A stretch of DNA of 64,000 nucleotides from Haliotis asinina. Taxonomy: Eukaryota > Mollusca > Gastropoda > Lepetellida > Haliotidae. Under the pieces are notes generated by a model. The model was not told where the DNA came from and made no database searches. It was given only the letters and a program-made list of their open reading frames with translations. This document shows, one piece after another, positions 44,475-56,061 of the stretch (positions are counted from its first letter, which is position 1; the number at the start of each line of letters is the position of its first letter). The stretch is taken from positions 43,265,747 through 43,329,746 of the forward strand of contig NC_090292.1 of NCBI RefSeq assembly GCF_037392515.1. The letters are read 5' to 3'. The position numbers and the translations under genes are program-made.

Positions 44475-45234
44475 GTGAAAATATCATTGCAAATTGTAAA
44501 GCACCTAACGTCTTCCAGATTGTCAGATCTGATCGCCACAGGACATTTGTGTCTTATGGGCTTTTGTATGACATATACGGGGTAGGTATGTGTCTGTTTT
44601 ATCTCAAATTGGGATTATCTTTTCAAAACGTTGAGCTCAGTGAGAATAAACGTCAACTGACCGAGGCTGCGATCCTTTAAAAAAAGCAAGAATTTGATTT
44701 CCATGGGGAAGTGGAAAACCAATCGTCGTCTCTTCTTCACTTGTTCAGTCCTACTGTATATGAATTTTGGGCACGCAAGAAACCTAGGACCATGAATTTG
44801 CATCTCTGTTTTTTCCCGAATATTGTCATTTTTGTCCACTTACCTTTGCCAGAAGCCTAAGTGTTTGACCTGCATCACTTCCGTGTACCGTTATGCATGA
44901 AACTGACATGCCTGGATCAATGATTCACTCTCTTACCCACACCGACCAAATCCACCGACTCACTCACTCACGCATATCCGACCAAAACCACTTACTCACT
45001 TATACATTCTCAATAATCATGCATACACATGAATATCTGTGTCTTCCTCACGTAATTAACAAAGGCCCGTGCCTTTATATGAAGTCATAATCATTATCAG
45101 TCTGACATTACCTTCTCAGGTATCCGGAAATGAAACGCACCAAGTAATGACATAGATTTCCGAAAGGTTAAGGAGTAACGTTCTGAAATGAGACGGGAAG
45201 GGATTATGCCATGGCATTTACTCATCGTAAATAT
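44475..45234 (+). repeat. Block Q3, end of module C and module E
   Basis: CAAATTGTAAA, TGTCTTATGGGCTTTTGTATGA and AAATTGGGATTATCTTTTCA match Q1/Q2. A spacer without a counterpart follows, then ATAATCATTATCAGTCTGAC and GTTCTGAAATGAGACGGGAA. Confidence 0.7.
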
Positions 45235-45460
45235 GGGCGGCGGGCATGTTAGTGGTTAAAGGATTCACTCGTCACACCGACGATCCTGGTTACATTCCCG
45301 GCCTGGGTTCAATAGGTCAGTCGGGTAGGTGCCTTCAAATGCAGGGCACAACAATATTCCAACAGCATTCCGCCTGTCTATACATTCTTGGACCAGACAA
45401 TTTAATAAATAGCATCACAAGCATCGACATGCATATACCATGTCAGCGAGTCTGACCACC
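45235..45460 (+). mobile_element. S-short SINE split by an inverted S-long SINE (Q3 copy)
   Basis: The tRNA-like head GGGCGGCGGGCATGTTAGTG and CACTCGTCACACCGACGATC are followed by a degraded minus-strand S-long copy (GACCAGACAATTTAATAAAT, CATCACAAGCATCGACATG). The site in module E is the same as in Q2, so the nested pair existed before the Q2/Q3 duplication. Confidence 0.6.
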
Positions 45461-46014
45461 TGATTGAATATGAAACATGTTTTAGCGTTTATAAATATCA
45501 GTTGTTATGATATTTCAGTGTTTCCACGTGCAATGTCAAACTGATACATGACATTCTCATTAAAGAACGTTCAACGATGTTCAAAGTTATATTGCTGTTT
45601 GACTTTGCGGTCAAAACGTCTGCATTTGAACCTGCCGACACAGCATCTGCTGAGAGAAGAAAGAGTTTTAATCCCTTTTATACTGAACCCCACTAACAAG
45701 AAACGCCAAGAACCACTTACCTTCCAATCGCCCACCAGATACTTCATCTCAAACACATAGCCAGCGTCTGCGGTCACAACAAAAAGAAGCAAATAAACTT
45801 TAAAAAAAAGAACAAAAAATAAATAAATAAATAAATGAAAACAAAACAAACAAAAAAAGCAAAGATAGCTGTATATTTTCCCCAGAGATAGTCCCATTAT
45901 CTTTTCACAACAAACTGTCACCTGTACTTCCACTGACAACCTGTTGTCTGACAATACATTAATCTCTAATAGCTTGACGTTGAATTATGCCAAACTGTCA
46001 CACTAGACCTTTTT
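45461..46014 (+). repeat. Segment shared with R1 (29480-29740)
   Basis: CCACTTACCTTCCA, GAGATAGTCCCATTAT and CAACAAACTGTCACCTGTA match R1. An A-rich AAAC/AATA tract lies at 45797-45862. The 127-aa minus frame at 45571-45954 crosses that tract and has no motif. Confidence 0.7.
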
Positions 46015-46254
46015 TTCACTTTCGTTTTGAAACCACTGTACTGGCTTCCAAATGAACACAGAATAACCTATAAACTATGTTGTCTTGCTTGTAAATGTCT
46101 CTCAGGAATGGCGCCAAACTATCTATCTACCCTCATCGATATCTTCCTGCGCACTAAATTTCTCAGATCAGAGAGCAAACGACTCATTGTTGTCCCTCGT
46201 GTCCGCGCCAAACGATTTGGCCATGGAACAGTTTCGCATTCCGCTGCTACTGCC
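46015..46254 (+). pseudogene. CR1/L2-type LINE ORF2, C-terminal fragment
   Basis: The plus frame reads LYWLPNEHRITYKLCCLACK near its start, matching the LHWLPV..RI.FKI..L.YK signature of non-LTR ORF2 C-termini. It then reads GMAPNYLSTLI, a VPR.RAKRFG stretch and WSSLPIEIRLCEDYSSFRSY at the end. No RT domain is present, so this is a 5'-truncated copy. It lies in sequence that is contiguous in R1, hence it is an insertion. Its last 82 bp form the unit of the adjacent satellite. Confidence 0.8.
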
Positions 46255-48300
46255 TGGAGTAGCCTACCCATTGAAATTAGACTCTGTGAAGACTATTCTT
46301 CCTTTCGTTCTTATCTCAAGACCTACTTCTACTGCCTGGAATAGCCTACCCATTGAAATTAGACTTTGTGAAGAAGGTTCTTCCTTTCGTTCTTATCTCA
46401 AGACCTACTTCTACCGCCTGTAATATCCTACCCATTGAAATTAGACTCTGTGAAGACTCTTCTTCCTTTTGTTCTTATCTCAAGGCCTACGTCTACTGCC
46501 TGGAATAGCCTACCCATTGAAATTAGACTTTGTGAAGACTATTCTTCCTTTCGTTCTTATCTCAAGACCTACTTCTACTGCCTGGAATAGCCTACCCATT
46601 GAAATTAGACTTTGTGAAGAAGGTTCTTCCTTTCGTTCTTATCTCCAGACCTACTTCTACCGCCTGTAATATCCTACCCATTGAAATTAGACTCTGTGAA
46701 GACTCTTCTTCCTTTTGTTCTTATCTCAAGGCCTACGTCTACTGCCTGGAATAGCCTACCCATTGAAATTAGACTTTGTGAAGACTGTTCTTCCTTTCGT
46801 TTTTATCTCAAGACCTACTTCTACCCCCTGTAATATCCTACCCATTGAAATTAGATTTTGTGAAGACTCATCTTCCTTTCGTTCTTGTCTCAGTGTCTAC
46901 TTCTACTGCCTGGAATAGCCTACCCATTGAAATTAGACTCTGTGAAGACTATTCTTCCTTTCGTTCTTGTCTCAATGTCTACTTCTACTTACTGGAATAG
47001 CCTACCTATTGAAATTAGACTCTGTGAAGACTATTCTTCCTTTCGTTCTTATCTCAAGACCTACTTCTACTGCCTGGAATAGCCTACCCATTGAAATTAG
47101 ACTCTGTGAAGACTATTCTTCCTTTCGTTCTTATCTCAAGACCTACTTCTACTGCCTGGAATAGCCTACCCATTGAAATTAGACTTTGTGAAGAAGGTTC
47201 TTCCTTTCGTTCTTATCTCCAGACCTACTTCTACCGCCTGTAATATCCTACCCATTGAAATTAGACTCTGTGAAGACTCTTCTTCCTTTTGTTCTTATCT
47301 CAAGGCCTACGTCTACTGCCTGGAATAGCCTACCCATTGAAATTAGACTTTGTGAAGACTATTCTTCCTTTCCTTCTTATCTCAAGACCTACTTCTACTG
47401 CCTGGAATAGCCTACCCATTGAAATTAGACTTTGTGAAGAAGGTTCTTCCTTTCGTTCTTATCTCCAGACCTACTTCTACCGCCTGTAATATCCTACCCA
47501 TTGAAATTAGACTCTGTGAAGACTCTTCTTCCTTTTGTTCTTATCTCAAGGCCTACGTCTACTGCCTGGAATAGCCTACCCATTGAAATTAGACTTTGTG
47601 AAGACTGTTCTTCCTTTCGTTTTTATCTCAAGACCTACTTCTACCCCCTGTAATATCCTACCCATTGAAATTAGACTTTGTGAAGACTCATCTTCCTTTC
47701 GTTCTTGTCTCAGTGTCTACTTCTACTGCCTGGAATAGCCTACCCATTGAAATTAGACTCTGTGAAGACTATTCTTCCTTTCGTTCTTATCTCAAGACCT
47801 ACTTCTACTGCCTGGAATAGCCTACCCATTGAAATTAGACTTTGTGAAGAAGGTTCTTCCTTTCGTTCTTATCTCCAGACCTACTTCTACCGCCTGTAAT
47901 ATCCTACCCATTGAAATTAGACTCTGTGAAGACTCTTCTTCCTTTTGTTCTTATCTCAAGGCCTACGTCTACTGCCTGGAATAGCCTACCCATTGAAATT
48001 AGACTTTGTGAAGACTGTTCTTCCTTTCGTTTTTATCTCAAGACCTACTTCTACCCCCTGTAATATCCTACCCATTGAAATTAGACTTTGTGAAGACTCA
48101 TCTTCCTTTCGTTCTTGTCTCAGTGTCTACTTCTACTGCCTGGAATAGCCTACCCATTGAAATTAGACTCTGTGAAGACTATTCTTCCTTTCGTTCTTGT
48201 CTCAATGTCTACTTCTACTTACTGGAATAGCCTACCTATTGAAATTAGACTCTGTGAAGACTATTCTTCCTTTCGCTCTTATCTCAAGATCTACTTCTAC
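46255..48300 (+). repeat. 82-bp satellite derived from a LINE C-terminal coding end, about 25 units
   Basis: Each unit starts TGGAATAGCCTACCCATTGA (or the variant TGTAATATCC), passes GACT(C/T)TGTGAAGA and CTTCCTTTCGTTCTTATCTC, and ends ACTTCTACTGCC. It encodes the WNSLPIEIRLCEDYSSFRSY end of a CR1/L2-type ORF2. As 82 is not a multiple of three, the frame shifts at every unit, giving staggered 64-67-codon frames. Variants define higher-order repeats: equivalent starts are spaced 246, 410, 574 and 820 bp apart. The last unit runs into a divergent tail ending near 48350 that may be the element's own 3' end. Confidence 0.95.
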
Positions 48301-48970
48301 AGACTCACCTATTCTAAAATATTCCTACCACTGTTTTCCTGCTTGATCATGCATTGTGAGTGAGTGGATTAATATTTAACGTCACATCGGCAATATTGCA
48401 GCCATATCGTGACGATAACGACTAATTATAAAAGTCTCATGAACACTCAAATATCTTGTCTCGAAAGGCAGTAAAAGTAACTGGAATATCACCGAAAAGA
48501 ATGTAAAACTAGTGATTACACCTAAAACAGTTTATCTATAGAGAACAGTACAGTAAAAAGGGCTATAGACTGCTAAAGGTAGATCACTTTACTGAGGACC
48601 ATGGGGACTTACAGTACATTTGCTTCCTGCATGTACCCTAGCTGGATTTACATCATCCCTTCAGCTGTCAGAAATCAAGCCATACAATAAAAAAAACAAC
48701 ACTTATTGTACCGTTAACAAAACGTGGAAATTTTGAATTTACTTTGAATGTTGATGGACTTACGTATCCTCTCAGGAGGACAATAGTTTTACAGTACCCT
48801 TTTTGAGGATACAGCCACTGACAAGCGCAGTTACGAATTTAAACTGCCCATAATAGAATATCAATCTATTTACAATTCAGTTCATCAATATAATTCTTTC
48901 AAAAATGCAATGATTAAATGACAATTTGTGTTAGTGAAAAGATCCTTCATAGTTCGGGAATTTCAAATAC

Positions 48971-51900
48971 TTATCCCTTGTGACTGAATATTCTTAGCAT
49001 ATCCTGCTTGACTGTGATTCTTTCATCACAAGGGATGAAGAACGGGGGATCTTTACCATTCAATAGATATTGATGAGTATATCTAGTGTGGCCAATGCGA
49101 CATCGTCGTTTGACGACCGCTTCAAATCTGGACAGACAACCCAAGTAGTTGTCACGGACATATGGTTTTATTGCATGTAATTTATTGATACCTACCTGGG
49201 TGTCCCACTTCTTCTGCGTCAGATCACGGATATAAGATCTAATGGTAGCTTTATAATCAGTGTATGGAATATGGAGTGGTGTTACAGATTTGTTTAGCGC
49301 AGCCTTATCAGCAAGGTCAGCCAAAGCGTTACCAGAGATTTCAACATGCCTGGGTAACCAACAGCTGACGATGTCGTATTGGTCAGACACAAGATCATTA
49401 TAAAGTTCAATAATTTCTATTAAAAATAGATGTGTACACTATAGTTTTGTAACTGCCTGAAGGCAGGAAAGAGAGTCAGAAAAAGATATAGATTGTTTAT
49501 GTTCTCTTTGAAAATATCTAAGAGCTGTTAATGTGTCGTTTGCTTCTGCAGTATAAATAGGACTGTTATTTCGTATTGTAGAAGATACTGTTCTCGATCC
49601 AATGACATTGGCACAAGCTACTGCACCACCGTCCTTAAAACCATCTATAAATAAAGGGTTTTTACTTGCTATATTTACGTTTTAATTGATGATATTCTTG
49701 TTTATATTGTAATTCATTAAGTGTCTGAGTTTTTAAAGGTAGGTAGTGTTAGGTCGACCTGTGGCCTAACCAGTTGCCAAGGAAGAGACGAAAGAAGACG
49801 AGAAAGCGCTATAGTTTCCAGCTCAATGCCGGCATCAGTAATGAAAGGCTTAATTCTCAGCCCTAGAGGAGGAACAAGAGAAGATGTCGTGGCGTACAAA
49901 TCTTCATAAAGAGGATTAAAGACACAGTGGAATGCAAGATTAGACTCGTTAGAACAGAGTTTCGTAAGATACTGTAAAGCTAGTTTTATGCGGTGTTGAG
50001 TAAGAGAAGGCTCATCTGCCTCAACTAGAGACTGTCAACAGGAGTGGTTCTAAAGGACCCAAGACAAAGCCTTAGACCTTGGTGGTGGACAGAATTAAGT
50101 ACTTTTAGGCTGCTTTTACAGGCTTCACCACATACGATGGAGCCATAACCAAGCGTCGAGCGAACAAGTGATCTCTATAGGTGTAAGAGAGTAGCTTGAT
50201 CCCCTCCCCACTTTGAGTTAGAAACGACTTTCAGTACATCGAGTGCCTTCAGGCAGTTAGTTTTTAGGTATTTGAAATGCGATAAAAAAGTTAAATGGGA
50301 GTCAAAACTTGAACCCAAGAACTTCGCCTCCACGACAACTTTCATGAGAGTGTCATTTAAAAAATAATTCTGGATCCTTATGAGGCTTATATTTTCTGCA
50401 GGCAGTTAGTTTTTGACTCAGAAAATATAAAGCCATTTTCAAGACACCATTTATTTATCTTGTTGAGACACAACTGCAGTTGTCGTTAAATAGTATGCAT
50501 ATTTTTACCGCGACAAGAAATACTAAAATCATCCACAAATAATGATCCATGAATTGAATTGTTTAAAACCTTGGATAAACTGTTGATCATTATGCTGAAT
50601 AAAGTAACATACAAAACACCGCCTTGTGGGACACAGTGATCCTGATTGTAATGGTCAGACAGGGTTGAACCCACTCGGACTTGAGATTGTCTGTCCTTTA
50701 AAAACTATAATATAAAAAGAGGTGAACGACCCCTTAAACCAAAATCATGTAAATCCTTTAGAATACCATGCTTCCAGGTCGTATCATAAGCTTTCTCAAG
50801 ATCAAAGAAGATTGATAGAGCATGTTGTTTATTTACTATAGCATTTTTTGACAAAGGATTCTAAACTTACCAAATGATCAATGGTACTGTGTGTTTTCCT
50901 GAAACCACATTGTATACTGGTAATAAGGTTATTGGTTTCAAGATACCAAGTTAATATATTGTTTACCATTCTTTCCGTGGTTTTACAGACGCAACTCGTT
51001 AAGGATATTGGTCTGTAATTTGATGGATCAGTGTGATCCCGGCCAAGCTTTGGAACAGAGACAACAATAGCATTAAGCCATGAAATTGGGAAAGTCCCTG
51101 AAGTCCATATTGTGTCAAAAATAGTTCGAAGCGTTTCCAAACATGATTTAGGTAGATGCTTCAGGAGCTAATAGTGAATATTATCAGCCCCTGTTGCAGT
51201 ATCATGAGCTTTTTCAAGGGCGGTATGTGACTCATATATTGAAAACAATTCATTATAGACCTCACCAGTATCGGATTTAAAGTTTATACTTTTCTTCTCC
51301 CGTTGTCTCTGATGTTTTTGAAATGCAGGAACATAATTAGATGAAGATGTCGAGTGAGATTTTCTCAAAGTTTGTTCTCAATATCTGTTTTATTAGTTAA
51401 TATATTGTCACCATCCTTCAGATGGTGAGCAGAAGATTTGGAACCTTTGCCCTTAATGCTTTGGATCATGTTCCACAACTTTGAATTTGGTGTGCGTGAA
51501 TGTATTTTAGAAACATATTTCCTCCAAGACTGACGCTTATTCTGTTTAAATGTACGTCGAGCCTTGGCAGTTAAAATTTTAATTTTGTTAAAATTATGGA
51601 CAGTAGAATGTCGCCGAAAATATTTTTCAGCTTTCTACCTGCTCTTTCTGGCCAGTTTACCTTCATTATCAAACCATGGCTTACGAATATGTGGAACTGC
51701 AGAGTATTTGGGTATAGTTTAGTCAGCAATATCATTCTGAAAACAACTGTATGGGATCTTGGCTGTTAGCAAATGCATCATGTTTTAAGCGATTAGTACA
51801 GAGTGTCTCACATAATGACTAATCAGCCCTGGCAAAGTTCCTTCTTGATAAAGGTGGATCATCACCAGGACTGACTGTTTTGAGAATGGTGGGGAATTGA

Positions 51901-52526
51901 TCACACCCACATTGATCATCATTGACCTCCAATTCACATCCATTACATAAATTAGAATCCGCAAATGATATACTAGTATCCAGGAAGAATATGTTCCCGT
52001 AGCTGGGTGTAAATAAGTGGCTGAATCGTCATTGAAAAGTTATTATCGAATATGAAATCCTCGATGATTTTGCTCTTAGTATTTGTGGTGATACTTCCCC
52101 AAAGTGGGTTGTGTCCGTTAAGATCGCCCATGATTAAACATGGCTTCGGAAGTTGATCATATAGATTTTGAAGATCTGAATTTTGAATATTTGAAGAGGC
52201 AGTATGTACAAGCTGCACAATGTCAGCGCTATGTGCACAGTAATACGAACAGCTACAGCTTGCAATTGTGTATTTAGAGCGACAGGGCTATGGATGACGT
52301 TGTGATGTACTAAAAGTAGAAGCACCTCCAATTCCACTATCCCCCTGAGGAGAAAAAGAATGGTAAGCATCATACTGTCTCAAATTAAAATTATCTGTAT
52401 TTTTAAGATATGTCTCTTGGATACAAAATGCCGACGGTTTATGATCTTGTACGAGTAACTGTAACTCGTTAAAGTTATTTTAATCCCTCTGCAGTTCCAT
52501 TGATTTATATTGGCCAATTGAGTCAT
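48971..52526 (-). pseudogene. LINE ORF2: endonuclease, reverse transcriptase, RNase H (broken)
   Basis: The start is placed at the ATG complementary to 52524-52526, giving MTQLANINQWNCRGIK, the N-terminal signature of LINE endonucleases; a frameshift follows at once. The endonuclease continues with FCIQETYLK and later GDLNGHNPLWGS (51973-52218). RT pieces follow: ADNIHY, then an in-frame stop at 51168, SNYRPISLTS and CGFRKTHST (50829-51140). In a new frame come CVPQGGVLYVTLF and the catalytic FVDD (50486-50674). RNase H is recognisable from GGAVACA, TAEA and SDSL stretches and an intact last part at 48971-49390 with WLPRHVEISGNALADLADKA. The pieces occupy at least three frames, so multiple frameshifts are certain. 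Confidence 0.85.
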
Positions 52527-52850
52527 GGTGGCTTAGTTGACGATCTCTCGCGAGAACGTGACAGGGGTAAGCACCCCCGCTCGTCCTGTGAGTACAGAGT
52601 CACCTCCATGCCTAGAAGCCCAAAAGTATTTTGTAGAGGACAACATGCGTTTCTTTCCTATTTATTTATTTATTTTCTTTTTGTTTATTCACTGGAATAG
52701 TGGGCGGCAGTGATTTCGCTAATGGTGAAACAGTCACTTTTGATGACTCAGACTGAATTTCTGTCTGGACTCAGACGTTGTTTGAGTGACTGGGGCAGTA
52801 GATTCTTTAGGTTGGGAAGCAGGTTTGTTAGATGAAAACGCAGGTTTTTC

Positions 52851-53609
52851 TCACTTGACCCAGGTTAAGTCAGTTTGACTCGAAACTGAGGACATTGCTA
52901 CAGAGCGGGTGACTGCAGCGGAATATGTTATATTTGATGGAGTTGAGGATTGAGTGGTGAAACGTGTTTTGGTTTCAAAATAAGATGGGTTTTTTTCACA
53001 TTTTATTTTCATTATATTTGATTCCCATTGATATATAAGACATGACATTGAAGAAGCAGCATGTGTCACCTTGCAGTTAACACACTTGAGATCATTCTCA
53101 CAGCCTGTGCCGTCATATGAATCACCACAGCGATAACATACTGCAGGATCACGACATGAGTAAGTCCCATGACCAAACTGTTGACATTTATAACACCGGA
53201 GTAGATTGGGGACATACACATCCACCCCGATGTTAAGATATCCTGCCTTAATGGACTGTGGTAAAGAAGGTCTGGCAAATGTTAGGAGATAGGTATTTGT
53301 TTTAGTTACAATTCCATCCTTTTTAATGGTGAAACGTTTCACTGCTGTAACCCCCTGATCTTCAACCTCAGCTGCAATATCCTCTTCACTCATATCATAC
53401 AGACAACGTGCCCTGTCACGTATGATACCATGGCAAGAATTGAGAGTTTTGTGCACGGACACAGCAACCTCTATGTTAGTAAATGCTAAAACAAAAATAA
53501 GATTTAGAGATGGTATTTGTCTAACAACTGAATTCCAGACTGATTCGGCCCTAGACAAGAAATTGGAAACATACATTATGCGGAGGTCAGTATCACCAGA
53601 TTGCCCCAT
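52851..53609 (-). pseudogene. LINE ORF1: gag-like nucleic-acid-binding protein
   Basis: The 252-codon frame carries a CCHC knuckle CYKCQQFGHGTYSC (residues 139-152), a second cysteine cluster CYRCGDSYDGTGC (158-170) and a third, CVNCKVTHAASSMSC (176-190), in the style of I/Jockey ORF1. The TGA at its end appears premature: the same frame continues past it for about 38 codons with a Ser/Pro/Gln-rich tail before another stop. Upstream of the chosen Met the frame reads RWL after a TAG, so the true start may be further 5' or lost by truncation. Confidence 0.8.
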
Positions 53610-53636
53610 GAGCCACCGCTACACATGAACTAAATG

Positions 53637-53913
53637 GACCCGTGAAGGTCCCGGGGTAGAATAGGCCTTCAGCAACCCATGCTTGCCATAAAAGGCGACT
53701 ATGCTTGTCGTAAGAGGCGACTAATGGGATCGGGTGGTCAGGCTCGCAGACTTGGTTGACACATGTCATCGGTTAAGAAATTGCGAAGATCGATGCTCAT
53801 GTTGTTGATCACTGGTATGTCTGGTCCAGACTCGATTATTAACAGAGCTCCGCCATAAAGCTGTAATATTGCTGAGTGCGGCGTAAAACTAAACTCACTC
53901 ACTCACTCACTCG
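53637..53913 (+). mobile_element. Full-length S-long SINE with 11-bp target duplication
   Basis: It is flanked by TGAACTAAATG at 53626-53636 and 53914-53924. The right flank continues as ACAGAGAGTGGG, which matches R1 at 29848. The SINE thus sits at the very junction between the LINE 5' end and the original block sequence. It is closely similar to the copy at 11029-11307. Confidence 0.9.
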
Positions 53914-53924
53914 TGAACTAAATG

Positions 53925-54197
53925 ACAGAGAGTGGGATTAAAGAAGAACACAGTGATAGACGATAAGCGTTGTGATACATTTAAACCGACGATTTGGAGT
54001 TCATTGTCAGTGTACTTTAATATGAACGGTGGTAACTAGTGTTTGAACATGATTGCAGCATGCACTAATTACTGTGCGGTGTATTCTGATGGACCAAAAT
54101 AGGCATAAACTTAACAAGGGTATTTAGAACCAGAAAAACCCATCTGATGTCTGGAACACGATTGTCGTGGCCGTATCATATACATCTTATAAATGAT
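53925..54197 (+). repeat. Block R2, first part
   Basis: ACAGAGAGTGG, GATAAGCGTTGT, TTTAAACCGACGATT and TTTGAACATG match R1 29848-29975. A short TCATATACATCTTATAAATG stretch leads into the 26-bp array. Confidence 0.7.
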
Positions 54198-55268
54198 CAT
54201 TTACTGCCGGTGTGATATCAATCCATTTACTGTCGGTGTGATATCAATCCATTTACTGCCGGTGTGATATCAATCCATTTACTGCCGGTGTGATATCAAT
54301 CCATTTACTGTCGGTGTGATATCAATCCATTTACTGCCGGTTTGATATCAATCCACTTACTGCCGGTGTGATATCAATCCACTTACTGCCGGTGTGATAT
54401 CAATCCATTTACTGCCGATGTGATATCAATCCATTTACTGCCGATGTGATATCAATCCATTTACTGCCGGTGTGATATCAATCCATTTACTGCCGATGTG
54501 AAATCAATCCATTTACTGCCGATGTGAAATCAATCCATTTACTGTCGGTGTGATATCAATCCATTTACTGCCGGTTTGATATCAATCCACTTACTGCCGG
54601 TGTGATATCAATCCACTTACTGCCGGTGTGATATCAATCCATTTACTGCCGATGTGATATCAATCCATTTACTGCCGATGTGATATCAATCCATTTACTG
54701 CCGGTGTGATATCAATCCATTTACTGCCGATGTGAAATCAATCCATTTACTGCCGATGTGAAATCAATCCATTTACTGTCGGTTTGATATCAATCCATTT
54801 ACTGCCGATGTGATATCAATCCATTTACTGCCGGTGTGATATCAATCCATTTACTGCCGATGTGAAATCAATCCATTTACTGCCGATGTGAAATCAATCC
54901 ATTTACTGTCGGTTTGATATCAATCCATTTACTGTCGATGTGATATCAATCCATTTGCTGTCGATGTGATATCAATCCATTTGCTGCCGGTGTGATATCA
55001 ATCCATTTACTGCCGACGTGATATCAATGCACTTACTGCCGGTGTGATATCAATCCATTTACTGCCGACGTGATATCAATCCATTTACTGCCGACGTGAT
55101 ATCAATCCATTTACTGCCGATGTGATATCAATCCATTTACTGCCGATGTGATATCAATCCATTTACTGCCGGTTTGATATCAATGCACTTACTGCCGGTG
55201 TGATATTAATCCATTTACTGCCGGTGTTATATCAATCCATTTACTGCCGGTGTGATATCAATCCATTT
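54198..55268. repeat. 26-bp satellite array, about 41 copies
   Basis: The unit is TTTACTGCCGGTGTGATATC plus AATCCA. Variants include GATGTG, GTTTG, GAAATC, TGTCGG and CACTTAC. A block starting at 54307 recurs at 54541 with the same order of variants, giving a 234-bp (9-unit) higher-order repeat. R1 has nothing comparable at the matching place. Confidence 0.95.
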
Positions 55269-55768
55269 ATGTTTACCTCAATTTGCTCAGTGCGTTTTAC
55301 TTACATACAAAGTGGTGGTTGTGTTATGACAAATGACTGGCTGCGGGTTATGTTTTGCGGTGACATTTATTCTATATTTGTTCAGTCAACTAATCGATCA
55401 GTCAATAAACTGATCGATCTTCCAATCAATTGTTCCTCCATCTTGTAATATAATATAAGAAAATGTAGCATGATCATTTTTTACACAAAATGTGTATAAA
55501 AAAAAATTGCTATGAAAAATGTAGTAAAACGTTGCGTATTTATTAAAAGTTGACCAAAAAAAGAACTGATCAGACAATCAAAGGTGTGGTGCCAAACTCA
55601 CGCTTATATAATTCCATAGGAAAGGCGGAAATAGAAAATTATTATAAACATAATCTGTGTGTGAAACCGGGCTATTTGAACATATCTGCATTATGCTTGT
55701 GATATCTGGGTTCCGTGTATTTTATGTGTACACGTCTTGACGTATGAATCTGTTATTTATTCATCATG
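55269..55768. other. R2 spacer
   Basis: AACTGATCGATC and GATCAGTCAATAAACTGATC recall R1 30395-30430 (AATAAACTGATCGGTCTGTC), so this is probably paralogous spacer. No gene is visible. Confidence 0.5.
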
Positions 55769-56061
55769 GATATTATATTAACAACTCCACAAACAAGAAA
55801 CGTCTGTTGTTCCTTTGTGAGAAAGCCAATGTGTAGAACGAAGACTTTGGGACTCCAAATGCTACTCAGGGAAGAGATTAATCTCCTGTCAGTGCCATCG
55901 ATCAACTGATTGTTGGGTTCTTGACACACAACTCAGAGACTTAATCTGTGACCTGCTTCTAACAACTGTTTGATAATAGTGCTCCTCCTGCTCAGGGATC
56001 TATTCATTTTAACAACTAATGGCAGGCACACGGTGCCACTTAGTCCGCTGATTTGAGAAGA
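55769..56061. promoter_or_regulatory. Ultra-similar segment, R2 copy (about 98% to 30919-31211)
   Basis: See the R1 copy for the comparison. It contains homeodomain-like ATTAATC and overlapping ATCGATCAACTGATTG stretches, but no promoter or RNA gene signature that I can name. Function is unknown. Confidence 0.5.

Larger units (their letters stand above)
48356..53625 (-). mobile_element. Near-full-length I-like LINE with RNase H
   Basis: Reading leftward from 53625, the order is ORF1 with three zinc knuckles, ORF2 with AP-endonuclease, reverse transcriptase and RNase H, and a 615-bp 3' UTR ending in CGTTAAATATTAATCCACTC with ACTC units at 48356. This order with RNase H fits the I superfamily (I/Nimb-type). 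Both ORFs carry stops or frameshifts, so the copy is dead. The right edge may be slightly 5'-truncated. No clear target duplication was found. It is the likely parent family of the fragments at 2832, 16615 and 17525. Confidence 0.85.
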
